A stretch of DNA of 64,000 bases from Rhodospirillales bacterium (GTDB lineage Bacteria; Pseudomonadota; Alphaproteobacteria; Rhodospirillales; Rhodospirillaceae), in the NCBI GenBank assembly GCA_028278135.1, contig JANQEW010000029.1:1-64000 (forward strand), read 5' to 3'. The position numbers and the translations under genes were made by a program. Of the stretch, positions 8,694 through 17,354 are shown piece by piece. Below the pieces are notes generated by a model. That model ran no database searches and had not been told where the DNA came from. It was given only the letters and a program-made list of their open reading frames with translations. Position 1 is the first letter of the stretch; each line of letters opens with the position of its first letter.

Positions 8694-10271
8694 ATGCCCA
8701 AGGTTCTCGTGAGTGATCAGTTAAGTCCCGCTGCCCTACAGGTGTTTAGGGACCGTGGCATTGAAGTGGAGATGCGAACAGGACTCGATCCTGCCGTCCT
8801 TGAAACCATTATTGGAACTTATGATGGTCTTGCTGTTCGTTCCACTACTATTGTGACATCTAACCTATTATTAGCGGCAAAGAAATTGAAAGTTATAGGT
8901 AGGGCTGGTATAGGAGTAGATAATATTGATGTGAATGCAGCTACGAACTGTGGTATCGTTGTGATGAACACACCATTTGGGAATGCTATTACGACAGCTG
9001 AACATACAATAGCCCTGATGCTTGCTCTTGCAAGGGACATTCCTGCTGCAAATTCATCTACTCATGCTGGTAAATGGGAGAAAGCTAGATTTATAGGGGT
9101 TGAATTGTATGGAAAAACTCTCGGAATTATAGGTTGCGGTAATATCGGTGCTGTCGTTGCTGACCGGGCGTTGGGTCTGAAGATGAAAGTCATCGCCTAT
9201 GACCCATTTCTATCACGGGAGCGAGCTGGAGCGATAGGTGTAGAAAAAGTTGATAGAGATTGTTTATTTACTCGTTCTGATTTTATTAGCCTGCACGCAC
9301 CGCTAACTGATACGACGCGCTACTCCATAGATGCAGCAGCTTTTGCCAAGATGAAAAGAGGTGTACGTATTATAAACTGTGCACGTGGTGGGTTAATAAT
9401 CGAACGGGATTTGTTAGATGCCCTCCATTCTGGCACTGTGGCTGGCGCAGCACTGGACGTGTTTGAACGTGAACCGGCCACTAATCATCCCCTCTTTGGT
9501 CACGAAAAGATAGTGTGTACTCCACATCTTGGCGCTTCAACAGCTGAAGCACAAGAGAATGTCGCGCTGCAGGTCGCAGAACAGATGTCTGATTACCTGA
9601 CACAGGGTACGATTACAAATGCCCTTAACATGCCATCTGTGTTGGCAGAAGACGCACCGAGACTACGACCGTATATGAAACTGGCCGAACAACTCGGTTT
9701 GCTAGCTGGCCAGCTTCTTTGCACAGGCCTGACAGCTGTACGAGTGACGTTTGCCGGAGCAGTCGCTTATCTGAATACGAAACCACTCACACAGATCGTA
9801 TTACAGGGTGTTTTGTCACCTACGATGGAAAGTGTCAATATGGTCAACGCGCCAGTGATTGCACGTGATCGTAATATTGCCGTGACTGAATCCAGAAGAG
9901 AAACATGTAGTGACTACCACACCTTGATGCAACTGACGGTCTTTACCGAGCATGGTACGTGCAGCGTCGCCGGCACACTCATACACGATAATAGGCCGCG
10001 TCTCGTAGCAGTGAATGATATTCCAGTTGAAGTTGAGTTGGGAACCCATATGCTTTATGTCGCGAATGAGGACAAACCTGGGTTTATTGGCAGATTGGGT
10101 ACAGCGCTCGGTCAAGCGGCTATCAATATCGCTACCTTCCACTTGGGACGCACTGCGCCAGGCAGAGAGGCTATTGCCTTGATTCAAGTAGATCAAGCCG
10201 TTAATGGTCTCCTGCTCGACAACGTACGTGCCTTGCCACATGTGGTGCAAGCAGTGGCATTGCGATTCTGA
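8694..10271 (+). CDS. serA: D-3-phosphoglycerate dehydrogenase
   Basis: First committed step of serine synthesis: oxidises 3-phosphoglycerate with NAD. The start MPKVLVSDQLSP is typical of SerA; a TTG 15 bases upstream is also in frame. The nucleotide-binding fold shows GIIGCGNIGAVVADRALGLK. The active site is visible as INCARGG (Arg), the Glu of the following helix and CTPHLGAST (His). A long-form SerA: after the catalytic domain come an intervening domain and a C-terminal ACT domain (NEDKPGFIGRLGTAL and following), about 525 residues in all. The ACT domain usually mediates serine feedback control. It follows serC, so the two probably form an operon. Confidence 0.96.
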   Translation: MPKVLVSDQLSPAALQVFRDRGIEVEMRTGLDPAVLETIIGTYDGLAVRSTTIVTSNLLLAAKKLKVIGRAGIGVDNIDVNAATNCGIVVMNTPFGNAITTAEHTIALMLALARDIPAANSSTHAGKWEKARFIGVELYGKTLGIIGCGNIGAVVADRALGLKMKVIAYDPFLSRERAGAIGVEKVDRDCLFTRSDFISLHAPLTDTTRYSIDAAAFAKMKRGVRIINCARGGLIIERDLLDALHSGTVAGAALDVFEREPATNHPLFGHEKIVCTPHLGASTAEAQENVALQVAEQMSDYLTQGTITNALNMPSVLAEDAPRLRPYMKLAEQLGLLAGQLLCTGLTAVRVTFAGAVAYLNTKPLTQIVLQGVLSPTMESVNMVNAPVIARDRNIAVTESRRETCSDYHTLMQLTVFTEHGTCSVAGTLIHDNRPRLVAVNDIPVEVELGTHMLYVANEDKPGFIGRLGTALGQAAINIATFHLGRTAPGREAIALIQVDQAVNGLLLDNVRALPHVVQAVALRF

Positions 10272-10341
10272 AGAATGCGGCGCGGGCGCGTGCCACAGGC
10301 GAGACTGCAATGCAAGGACGCTTCAAATCTGGAGAGGCAGA

Positions 10342-11664
10342 GTGGCTTTTGATCTTCTCATCAGGGGAGGAAAAGTGTGGTTGCCGGAAGGGGCAAGAAA
10401 CGTGGACGTGGCTGTTATTGAGGACCGCATTGCAGCGATTGGCACTCCTGGCGTTCTGTCCGCAGAGACCGTACTGGACGCACGTGGTCTTCATGTCTTG
10501 CCAGGAGTGATTGATACACATGTTCATTTCCGTGAGCCAGGTATGGAGCATAAAGAGGATTTGGGCACGGGTTCACGAGCCGCTGTCTTAGGAGGTGTCA
10601 CGGCTGTATGCGAGATGCCAAACACGAGGCCTGCGACGACCACAGCTGAAGCACTCATGGATAAACTAGCCCGTGCTCACGGGCGTATGGCATGTGACTA
10701 TGCCTTTTTTTTAGGCGCGACAGCTGACAATGCAGATGATCTCGCAATGTGGGAACAGATGGCAGGATGTGCGGGGGTCAAGATCTTCATGGGAGGAAGC
10801 ACAGGAACTCTTCTCGTAGAAGACAATGCTATGCTGTCTCGTATCCTGTCCGCTGGCCGTCGCCGTGTTGCAGTGCATTGCGAAGATGAGACTCGTCTAC
10901 GGGAGAGATCTTTTCTGGTTCACGAAAACGGCGTGCCAACACGACATGAACTCTGGCATGATGCAGAGACGGCATTTTTAGCCACGACTAGAATATTAAA
11001 ACTTGCAAGAAATTCGAAAAGAAATATACACGTTTTACATGTCTCTACAAAGAGAGAAATTTCTTTGTTACGTAAGAACCGTGATATCGCAACTTTTGAA
11101 GTCACACCACAACATCTGACATTATCAGCACCACAATGCTACAAATGCCTCGGGACTTTATCACAAGTTAATCCTCCTATAAGAAAAAAGTATCACCAAG
11201 ATGCCCTGTGGACGGCTGTGAATGAAGGTATAGTGGATTGCCTGGGCTCTGACCATGCACCACACACTTTGGCCGAAAAGGCTAAACTATACCCCACTAG
11301 CCCTTCTGGTATACCAGGAGTACAGACTCTTGTCCCCATCATGCTCACTCATGTGGCCGCAGGGCGACTCTCATTGTCAACGTTTGTCGCATTGACAAGT
11401 ACTGGTCCTGCTCGTCTCTATGCCATTGCCGCTAAGGGGTATATTGCTGTTGGTTTTGACGCAGATTTCACCATCGTTGACCTTAAGGCTCGTCGTACTA
11501 TCGACCGTTCTTGGCTTGCCAGTCGCTGTGGCTGGTCGCCATTTGAGGGAATGACGGTTACAGGATTGCCTGTCTGTACTATTATACGAGGTCATATTGT
11601 GATGCGCGATGGTTGTGTTTTGACACCCTACAATGGGAGGCCTCTACGGTTTCAAGAGGCCTGA
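10342..11664 (+). CDS. pyrC: Dihydroorotase, class I type
   Basis: Zinc amidohydrolase of pyrimidine synthesis that interconverts carbamoyl aspartate and dihydroorotate. The metal-binding pattern is visible: DTHVHFREPGMEHKEDL, VAVHCEDE (His), IHVLHVST (His) and LGSDHAPHT (Asp). GVKIFMGGSTG and the C-terminal GFDADFTIVDL stretch are also characteristic of this family. An open frame extends upstream into serA. The GTG at 10342 was chosen because GGAGAGG sits four bases before it and the product (440 residues, beginning VAFDLLIRGGKVW) then matches family length. Often paired with pyrB, which is not here. The TGA stop is the start of a 9-bp tandem duplication. Confidence 0.94.
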   Translation: MAFDLLIRGGKVWLPEGARNVDVAVIEDRIAAIGTPGVLSAETVLDARGLHVLPGVIDTHVHFREPGMEHKEDLGTGSRAAVLGGVTAVCEMPNTRPATTTAEALMDKLARAHGRMACDYAFFLGATADNADDLAMWEQMAGCAGVKIFMGGSTGTLLVEDNAMLSRILSAGRRRVAVHCEDETRLRERSFLVHENGVPTRHELWHDAETAFLATTRILKLARNSKRNIHVLHVSTKREISLLRKNRDIATFEVTPQHLTLSAPQCYKCLGTLSQVNPPIRKKYHQDALWTAVNEGIVDCLGSDHAPHTLAEKAKLYPTSPSGIPGVQTLVPIMLTHVAAGRLSLSTFVALTSTGPARLYAIAAKGYIAVGFDADFTIVDLKARRTIDRSWLASRCGWSPFEGMTVTGLPVCTIIRGHIVMRDGCVLTPYNGRPLRFQEA

Positions 11665-11679
11665 TGTTCATGATGTTCA
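11662..11679. repeat. 9-bp perfect tandem duplication covering the pyrC stop codon
   Basis: TGATGTTCA occurs twice; its first three bases are the pyrC stop codon. Confidence 0.92.
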
Positions 11680-11683
11680 GGAT

Positions 11684-11707
11684 GTGGTAGTCAGCGTGGT
11701 AGTCAGC
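11684..11707. repeat. 12-bp perfect tandem duplication
   Basis: GTGGTAGTCAGC occurs twice, four bases after the preceding 9-bp duplication. Confidence 0.93.
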
Positions 11708-11823
11708 GATACCGGCTGCTGCGCGCCTTGGCGAAATTGGCAAGGACCGTTTCATCTCCTCACCAGAGTGAGGCCAGTGACAGTTAGCCTTTAGCAGATT
11801 CTACTGACTACTTACACAAAGAC

Positions 11824-11852
11824 TTGACATGTTTTGACACAGCAGTTACTAA
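11824..11852 (+). promoter_or_regulatory. Candidate promoter of the tRNA pair
   Basis: TTGACA (11824-11829) and TACTAA (11847-11852) are separated by 17 bases and lie 34 bases before the first tRNA. A second TTGACA (11834-11839) lacks a -10 box at proper distance. The -10 match is only three of six. Confidence 0.5.
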
Positions 11853-11886
11853 GGGAGCGTTGCTAGGTTGCCCTTGTGGCCATTGG

Positions 11887-11957
11887 GGCCGGGTGGCAGA
11901 GTGGTTATGCAGAGGACTGCAAATCCTTGTACGTCGGTTCAACTCCGGCCCCGGCCT
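11887..11957 (+). tRNA. tRNA-Cys (GCA)
   Basis: Folds as a complete cloverleaf. The acceptor stem GGCCGGG pairs with CCCGGCC, the anticodon stem GAGGA/TCCTT encloses loop CTGCAAA (anticodon GCA), and the T arm is GTCGG-TTCAACT-CCGGC. The discriminator base is T, as expected for tRNA-Cys. CCA is not encoded. Confidence 0.96.
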
Positions 11958-11986
11958 CAGAAGGCAGACGGTGGATTACAGAGCGT

Positions 11987-12062
11987 TCCGGCGTAGCTCA
12001 GTCGGTAGAGCAGCGGACTGTTAATCCGTCGGTCGCTGGTTCGAGCCCAGCCGCCGGAGCCA
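11987..12062 (+). tRNA. tRNA-Asn (GTT)
   Basis: Acceptor stem TCCGGCG pairs with CGCCGGA. The D arm contains AGCTCAGTCGGTAGAGC, the anticodon loop is CTGTTAA (anticodon GTT) and the T loop is TTCGAGC. The 3' CCA is encoded (12060-12062), unlike in the neighbouring tRNA-Cys. It lies 29 bases after tRNA-Cys and is presumably co-transcribed. Confidence 0.97.
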
Positions 12063-12111
12063 TTTTTCCGCAGCGTGCCAGGGAAGTCGTGTGTGTGAAG
12101 TGAAGACCAGG

Positions 12112-13032
12112 CTAGTCTGCTGCCGCGGTACGCGGCAGGTTATGGACGCGCAGGTGCTTCACACGGCGTGGATCCGCGTCAATCACTTCAAATGACATAC
12201 CAGATGGATGCGTAATAAGTTCACCCCTTGCTGGAACACGGCTTGCAAGGGAGAATACCAGTCCCCCCAGTGTGGAGGTACCCTCCCGCTCGTTATCGGA
12301 CAACACCCGGCCCACGTATTCTTCGAAAATTTCAAGTGGCAAGCGAGCGTCCGCTTCAGCAGTACCATCCTCGCACAGAAAGAACTGTGGCTTAGAACCG
12401 GTGTCATGTTCATCCTCAATACTGCCGACTATTTCCTCTACAAGATCTTCTATAGTAATCAGACCGTCAATGCCACCGTATTCATCTACCACCAGTGCCA
12501 TATGAATCCGCCGTGTGCGCATGTCCATCAAGAGATCCATCGCGCGCACAGACGGTGCAATAAACAGCACAGGTCGTACCATCCCCTCCCAGGAGGCGCT
12601 CTGCCCAGCCGTCGCGCTGACTGTCACAACATCCTTGATGTGGACCATGCCTAGTATATCGTCAAGGGTGTTGCGAAAGACAGGTAGGCGTGAATGACCT
12701 GTACGAGCAATCATCGTGACCATTTGTTGAAAAGAATGACTAGCCTCAATAGCAACGATATCGGCCCGCGGTACCATGATATCGCGGGCTGTAATATTGT
12801 GCAGATGTAGAACGTTGCTCAGTAAGAGACGTTCGTGCGCGTCGATCGAATCGTCTCCATTGCTGTACTCTCCAATGATATCTTCGAGAGCGTTACGGGT
12901 GTCAGATTCTTTTAAACGAGCTTTGAGGAGATCCTTGAGCCAGCCAGACACAGCCCTGATCAGGGATTGGTCATCAGCGTCACGCCTGTCAGGATGACGC
13001 TGGCGTTTGCTTTGATCGTGTCTCTCATTCAT
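12112..13032 (-). CDS. CBS-domain protein of the CorC/TlyC (hemolysin-like) family
   Basis: Soluble protein of 306 residues. It has a charged N-terminus, two CBS motifs (around DIMVPRADIVAIEAS and RIHMALVVDEYGGIDGLITIEDLVEEIVG) and a C-terminal CorC_HlyC domain (about 220-300). The DEYGG and EDLVEEIVG strings are family hallmarks. It lacks the membrane DUF21 domain of longer paralogues. Its start overlaps the end of ybeY by four bases (ATGA), the usual alphaproteobacterial ybeY-corC order; the gene that commonly follows, lnt, is not present. A role in divalent-cation homeostasis is suggested for the family but not established. Confidence 0.9.
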   Translation of the reverse strand: MNERHDQSKRQRHPDRRDADDQSLIRAVSGWLKDLLKARLKESDTRNALEDIIGEYSNGDDSIDAHERLLLSNVLHLHNITARDIMVPRADIVAIEASHSFQQMVTMIARTGHSRLPVFRNTLDDILGMVHIKDVVTVSATAGQSASWEGMVRPVLFIAPSVRAMDLLMDMRTRRIHMALVVDEYGGIDGLITIEDLVEEIVGSIEDEHDTGSKPQFFLCEDGTAEADARLPLEIFEEYVGRVLSDNEREGTSTLGGLVFSLASRVPARGELITHPSGMSFEVIDADPRRVKHLRVHNLPRTAAAD

Positions 13033-13601
13033 GATTCCGGTGTAATGGAATCACCAGTCTCACCAGAGACATCGGTATTGTCCAGCCCGATGACCCCTAA
13101 GAGAGCCAGAATCCTATCTTCCAGGCGTTCCATCGCTTCTGCGGCGCCGCTCTCTTGATGGTCATGCCCGAGTAAATGTAGTGCGCCATGCACAACCAAG
13201 TGACAGAAATAATCGGCAAGGGGAATAGCCTGCTGTCCGGCCTCGCGCAGCGTTGTCTGCAAGGGGATAATGATATCACCAAGAGCTAACACTTCACCGG
13301 GAATTGGAAAGTCTGGTTCCTCCAGGAGGGAAAAAGACAGCACATTTGTCGGCTTATCTTCTCCGCGGTAAACACGGTTTAACTTCTGTACGACAGAATC
13401 ATCTGTCAAGACAATGGTCAGTTCAATACCCGTTTCCGACGACAGAGTAAGGGCATGCCCTCCCCCCTCTACCACTGCAATGCGCGCCGCTGTGCAACAT
13501 AATTCTTCTACTGTTTGCAGCTTCTCAAGCCACTGAAATGTTTCAATCTTGACATCGACTGTGATGCGCGGAGCAGTACAGGTATTATCGAGCTCGTCCA
13601 C
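13029..13601 (-). CDS. ybeY: Endoribonuclease YbeY (rRNA maturation factor)
   Basis: Single-strand-specific metallo-endoribonuclease for 16S 3' end maturation and ribosome quality control. The zinc motif HGALHLLGHDH (H-x3-H-x5-H) is intact near residue 130. The preceding block VLSFSLLEEPDFP...LGDIII is also typical. Start codon GTG at 13601 gives 190 residues; the ribosome-binding site is weak. It is translationally coupled to the downstream corC gene. A phoH-like gene often precedes ybeY in relatives, but none is present here. Confidence 0.94.
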   Translation of the reverse strand: MDELDNTCTAPRITVDVKIETFQWLEKLQTVEELCCTAARIAVVEGGGHALTLSSETGIELTIVLTDDSVVQKLNRVYRGEDKPTNVLSFSLLEEPDFPIPGEVLALGDIIIPLQTTLREAGQQAIPLADYFCHLVVHGALHLLGHDHQESGAAEAMERLEDRILALLGVIGLDNTDVSGETGDSITPES

Positions 13602-14021
13602 GACTATACACGCCCCTACCAGCGTTCTCTCCGGTATCCCGGGTCAAGCCCAGAGCAAGCCCAGCTGATAGCGATGCACCTTGTAGAGACTGCGCCGCTG
13701 CCGCGACGACTTTTTTATTATTGTAGGTTTTTTCTATACCTATGTCCACGAACTTTTCACCTGTTCATGGAACGCCTGGCAGCCGGCGCTGATGATCGCT
13801 CACGCGTTAGGCAGCAGGCAGACAGAAAACGTTGACAGCAGCCCATGCGGTCAGTAAGATGAAGTCCACACGGCCACGTCTGTCACAAATTATCCATCCA
13901 GGTTTGACGAGATGACATGATGATGATGATATGGTATTGTCCTACTGACGATACTGACGATGTAGTGAAGACATGGTACATATGAAAAATACTTTTTTGA
14001 GTAAATTTTTCAATTTATGAT
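13602..14021. other. 420-bp gap between ybeY and the dciA-like gene
   Basis: No gene recognised. Open frames on either strand are short and without ribosome-binding sites. The stretch is not unusually AT-rich until about 13980. In many alphaproteobacteria a thioredoxin-like dsbA and smc follow the DUF721 gene; neither is present, nor any trace recognisable by eye. Confidence 0.6.
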
Positions 14022-14690
14022 CTATTTCTCATATTGGCCCCCCCCTTCATCAAGCACATCTGTCGTTCCTTGCTGTTCCTGAGTATGGGACAGGATGTGC
14101 CTTCCCAGGCGAATGAGTGCCTCACGCAAGGCATCGTCATGAATCGGCGCTAGTTCTGCCATGAGTGCAGCTTCTTCAGCAGGCGACCAGATAACCTTCT
14201 GTCTAGGGGATGATAGGAGAGGGCTAGGAAGCTTTTGGCTAGGAAGCTTTTGTGGTAGAACTCCCTGTGTTATCCGAATCTGGCCCACCATGGGACGGCC
14301 GAAGTAGGTGTTAATTCTTTCTATGAGAAGCACGCTGCGGTGCTGCAGTTCAACTGCAAAACTACTGTTTATTACTTTAAGATGTAAAGTTCCATTTTTT
14401 TCCATTTTATGATGGAAAGCTAGTCGAATAGGTGAACAGACAGCGGCCATCTCGTTGCCAACGATAACTGACCACTGCATCAAGAGCGTTGATTCATCCA
14501 GACGATTGTTGCCCAGAATGGCACTAACGAGACGTACAACAATCGTTCCTATTGCCTTGGCTTCCCCGTGATACGGCGACTGCCTTGCCACCCTTCTTAA
14601 TCTTCGGGCAGCGCTCGACTGCCCCCATTGCGCAGTCTGCTTGAGCGTGCTATTCTGAGGGGAACATGCGGTGTGATGCTTTTTCCATCC
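14022..14690 (-). CDS. DciA-like DUF721 protein
   Basis: Protein of 222 residues with a DUF721 domain in the middle (from about IGTIVVRLVSAILGNNRLDE to the segment NGTLHLKVINSSFAVELQHR). That fold is shared with DciA, which helps load the replicative helicase DnaB in bacteria lacking DnaC. The start at 14690 was chosen because GGAAGG stands six bases before it; upstream in-frame starts would run into mutY. It is back to back with mutY, the usual alphaproteobacterial arrangement. Residues QKLPSQKLPS come from an in-frame 15-bp tandem duplication. Function in this organism is inferred from the family. Confidence 0.8.
   Translation of the reverse strand, partial: GWKKHHTACSPQNSTLKQTAQWGQSSAARRLRRVARQSPYHGEAKAIGTIVVRLVSAILGNNRLDESTLLMQWSVIVGNEMAAVCSPIRLAFHHKMEKNGTLHLKVINSSFAVELQHRSVLLIERINTYFGRPMVGQIRITQGVLPQKLPSQKLPSPLLSSPRQKVIWSPAEEAALMAELAPIHDDALREALIRLGRHILSHTQEQQGTTDVLDEGGGQYEK
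14222..14251. repeat. 15-bp perfect tandem duplication inside the dciA-like gene
   Basis: GGCTAGGAAGCTTTT occurs twice. It is in frame and doubles the pentapeptide QKLPS in the linker after the DUF721 domain. Confidence 0.95.
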
Positions 14691-14691
14691 C

Positions 14692-15825
14692 ATGTCACGC
14701 CTTCCTGCTCTTGCTACACCCATGCTCATCACAGAACGACTTTTGACTTGGTACGATCAAAACCGTCGTGTCTTACCCTGGAGAGCCAGGCCAGGAGAGA
14801 GGGCTGATCCGTATAGAGTGTGGTTGTCAGAGATCATGTTACAACAGACCACCGTCGCTACGGTAACGCCCTATTTTCGCGCCTTCCTCAATCGGTGGCC
14901 TACTATCACTGACCTGGCCAGAGCTCCTCGAGATGACGTTCTAACAGCATGGGCGGGACTTGGTTATTATGCCCGTGCCCACAACTTGCACAAATGCGCA
15001 CAAATTCTTGTCGCAACACGAGACGCCACGTTTCCTACTGATGCAAAGATTCTGCGCAAATTACCCGGCATTGGATCTTATACCGCTGCAGCCATTTCCG
15101 CTATCGCTTTCGGTCAGCGTGCCGTTGCCGTAGATAGTAACGTTGAACGCCTCATTACACGTCTGTTCGCTATTACTGAGTTTCCATCAGTTGCTCGAAG
15201 CAGAATTATTCATATCGCAGATATGCTCACTCCGAATTGTCGCTGTGGCGATTTTATCCAGGCCGCTATGGATCTGGGGGCTATCCTCTGCAGGTCCCGT
15301 AAGCCTAGTTGTCGGTTATGTCCGCTTCACGTGGATTGTGCCGGGTATCAAAAAGGCACAGCAGAATCTCTGCCTGTCAGAAGAAATGAGCGGCTCAGAG
15401 AGCGACAAACTCGGCATGGCATTGTTTTCTTTGCCGTTTCCCAAGAGGGAGCGATTCTGTTGTGCCGCCGGCCACAAAAAGGTTTGCTCGGTGGCATGAT
15501 GGGGATGCCTTCCACACCCTGGCGGATCGCACCTTGGCAATTGGAAGATGCCGTTCTCACAGTCTTCCCCTTTCTCTCATGGTCATGGCAGCTCCTACCA
15601 GGAAGCGTGCGCCATACTTTCACACACTTCAAGCTTGACCTACGTGTGGCGTACGGACATGGGATTCTTCATCCTACAAAAAAATGCGCATGGGTTACCC
15701 TGGAAAAGATAGAGACACAGCCATTACCCTCTGTCATGCGCAAAGCACTCATGCATGCCGCGGATGCGATCTGCGCCCATAAGATTGCATCATCTCCTGC
15801 AGGAGATGATGCTTTGAAGGTCTGA
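14692..15825 (+). CDS. mutY: A/G-specific adenine glycosylase
   Basis: Removes adenine mispaired with 8-oxoguanine. The catalytic Glu47 lies in SEIMLQQTTV, the helix-hairpin-helix is LPGIGSYTAAAI (about 124-135) and the catalytic Asp148 is in AVDSNVERL. The 4Fe-4S cluster ligands C200-x6-C207-x2-C210-x5-C216 are all present. The C-terminal NUDIX-like 8-oxoG recognition domain is present (from about 235; HTFTHFKLDL). Length of 377 residues is normal. An ATG at 14722 is an equally plausible start, since neither has a clear ribosome-binding site. It starts one base from the opposite-strand dciA-like start, so the promoters must overlap coding sequence. Confidence 0.96.
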   Translation: MSRLPALATPMLITERLLTWYDQNRRVLPWRARPGERADPYRVWLSEIMLQQTTVATVTPYFRAFLNRWPTITDLARAPRDDVLTAWAGLGYYARAHNLHKCAQILVATRDATFPTDAKILRKLPGIGSYTAAAISAIAFGQRAVAVDSNVERLITRLFAITEFPSVARSRIIHIADMLTPNCRCGDFIQAAMDLGAILCRSRKPSCRLCPLHVDCAGYQKGTAESLPVRRNERLRERQTRHGIVFFAVSQEGAILLCRRPQKGLLGGMMGMPSTPWRIAPWQLEDAVLTVFPFLSWSWQLLPGSVRHTFTHFKLDLRVAYGHGILHPTKKCAWVTLEKIETQPLPSVMRKALMHAADAICAHKIASSPAGDDALKV

Positions 15826-15844
15826 CATTCCAAGCTGAGATGCC

Positions 15845-16744
15845 TCAGGCGGCTCGTGACGTCTTCAAACTGTTCTCCAACTCTGTGATGGAATCCGCAA
15901 GTGCCACTAAACGTTTAGCGTTATCCATATGTAAATTTTCTACAAGCTTGCCGTCGACGACAACGACACCCTTGCCTTCGCGCTCTGCTTGCGCGAACAA
16001 TTCAATAATACGACGGGAGAACACAACTTCTTGCTGACTTGGACCAAAAGTTTCATTAGCTATGGCAATAGTTTTCGGATGAATAAGAGTTTTCCCATCG
16101 AAGCCTAACGCCCGTCCTTGTTGGCAGGCTGAGATGAACCCATCACTGTCATCTAGATCTAGATGAACCCCGTCGACAATGGCCAAGCCATGAGCTCGCG
16201 CTGCAAGCACACACAGTGACAGGGAGGTGATCATCGGTAAGCGTTCATGAGTGTGAGCTGCTTGTAAGTCTTTTGTCAAATCTGACGTCCCCATCACCAT
16301 ACCACCCAGACGCCCTGTTGCGTTAGCAATATCATCAGCATGGAGCATGCCAAAGGGCGTTTCCATCATACACCACAACAACATCTCCGGCGGAGCTCCA
16401 TTGGTTTCCAATACTTGCTCACACAGGCGCACATAATCGGCACTTTGTACTTTGGGTAATAAAACCCCATCGCAACCACTCTTAGCAACGGCCGCAAGAT
16501 CTTCATAACCCCACGGAGTATTGAGAGCGTTCACTCGTATCAATACTTCACGTTTGCCATATAGGCCAGAACGGGCTACTGCCATAACATGCTTTCTCGC
16601 CTCAGTCTTAGCTGTAGGAGCAACAGCATCTTCTAAGTCCAGAATGAGTCCATCAGCGGCTAGCGTTTGAGCCTTCTCTAGGGCTCGGTTGTTAGAACCT
16701 GGTATATACAGAACACTACGGCGGGGACGAATAGTAGCAGCCAT
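15845..16744 (-). CDS. HpcH/HpaI-family CoA ester lyase (CitE-like)
   Basis: TIM-barrel lyase acting on CoA esters such as malyl-CoA or citramalyl-CoA. N-terminal RPRRSVLYIPGSNNRALEKA and LILDLEDAVAP (metal and CoA contacts) are family signatures, followed by VLIRVNALNTPWGYEDL, METPFG and GTSDLTKDL. The 299-residue length fits. The frame stays open upstream to 17023, but the ATG at 16744 has GGAGAG seven bases before it and gives the usual beginning MAATIRPRRSVLYIPG. Relatives include malyl-CoA lyase, malyl-CoA thioesterase and CitE; the sequence alone does not decide. Its genomic neighbour is phosphoribulokinase, divergently oriented. Confidence 0.88.
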   Translation of the reverse strand: MAATIRPRRSVLYIPGSNNRALEKAQTLAADGLILDLEDAVAPTAKTEARKHVMAVARSGLYGKREVLIRVNALNTPWGYEDLAAVAKSGCDGVLLPKVQSADYVRLCEQVLETNGAPPEMLLWCMMETPFGMLHADDIANATGRLGGMVMGTSDLTKDLQAAHTHERLPMITSLSLCVLAARAHGLAIVDGVHLDLDDSDGFISACQQGRALGFDGKTLIHPKTIAIANETFGPSQQEVVFSRRIIELFAQAEREGKGVVVVDGKLVENLHMDNAKRLVALADSITELENSLKTSRAA

Positions 16745-16909
16745 GACATGTCTCTCCAGACGATTCTTATGACTGTTTGACTGACTCACCCTCACAAGAG
16801 AGGTCGTGAGGGGAAAGCATCCATTTGTACCATAAATACCTTTGGCGGTAAAGCTCTCGGACAAGTATGTTTTTGTTTGAAGAGGAGTGCTCTTGACATT
16901 GCAGTGCTC

Positions 16910-16932
16910 TTTTCTCTTATAAGAAGAGAAAA
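16910..16932. promoter_or_regulatory. 9-bp inverted repeat overlapping a candidate -10 box
   Basis: TTTTCTCTT and AAGAGAAAA pair perfectly around loop ATAAG. The centre overlaps the TTATAA of a candidate plus-strand promoter. It could be an operator or RNA hairpin for the divergent CitE-like/prk region. No regulator is identified. Confidence 0.4.
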
Positions 16933-17056
16933 TTAAAAGATTCTCTTTTAGATTATTCTCTATATGTTCTTGTCGTTCCCACAAAGAAGCGCACATGTAT
17001 GGCAGCGAGCCGTAGTGTACCATCTTCTAGAGCAGAGAGACCATTCTCCCTTCTCT

Positions 17057-17080
17057 GAAGAGAAATATGAAGAGAAATAT
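17057..17080. repeat. 12-bp perfect tandem duplication
   Basis: GAAGAGAAATAT occurs twice in the intergenic region before the phosphoribulokinase gene. Confidence 0.93.
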
Positions 17081-17293
17081 TCCGATTGGTTGTCCCTCTA
17101 CGATCATGGTGTTCATGAGGAGAAAGAGCTACCTCATTGAACAATCCTGAGTTTCCTGCCTGGGCGATACACCAACACTAATCCTGCACGCGGTATTCAA
17201 ATACTTTTGGCATGATACTAACACACTTTATCCTGACTAGTGTAAGAGACTGAAAAGCTGCAGCCTACATATGTGGGTAGACTGTGGCACGAC

Positions 17294-17325
17294 AGAACAG
17301 ACAGTCATTAGAACAGACAGTCATT
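17294..17325. repeat. 16-bp perfect tandem duplication upstream of phosphoribulokinase
   Basis: AGAACAGACAGTCATT occurs twice, ending 30 bases before the phosphoribulokinase start codon. Confidence 0.95.
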
Positions 17326-17354
17326 ATGGTGTGGTTACTCAAGGGGAAAAGACC

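Larger units (their letters stand above)
16745..17354. other. 610-bp divergent intergenic region between the CitE-like gene and phosphoribulokinase
   Basis: No gene recognised. It holds a TTGACA at 16893-16898 on the plus strand with TTATAA 18 bases further on (16917-16922), the direct repeat AGTGCTCT on either side of that TTGACA, and a hairpin at 16910-16932. Two perfect tandem duplications follow (17057-17080 and 17294-17325). Control sequences of both flanking genes are probably here. Confidence 0.6.

Noticed and set aside
16745-17023. N-terminal extension of the CitE-like protein (93 residues)
   Set aside because: The upstream frame has no homology-like features, and the ATG at 16744 has a strong ribosome-binding site and the family N-terminus.
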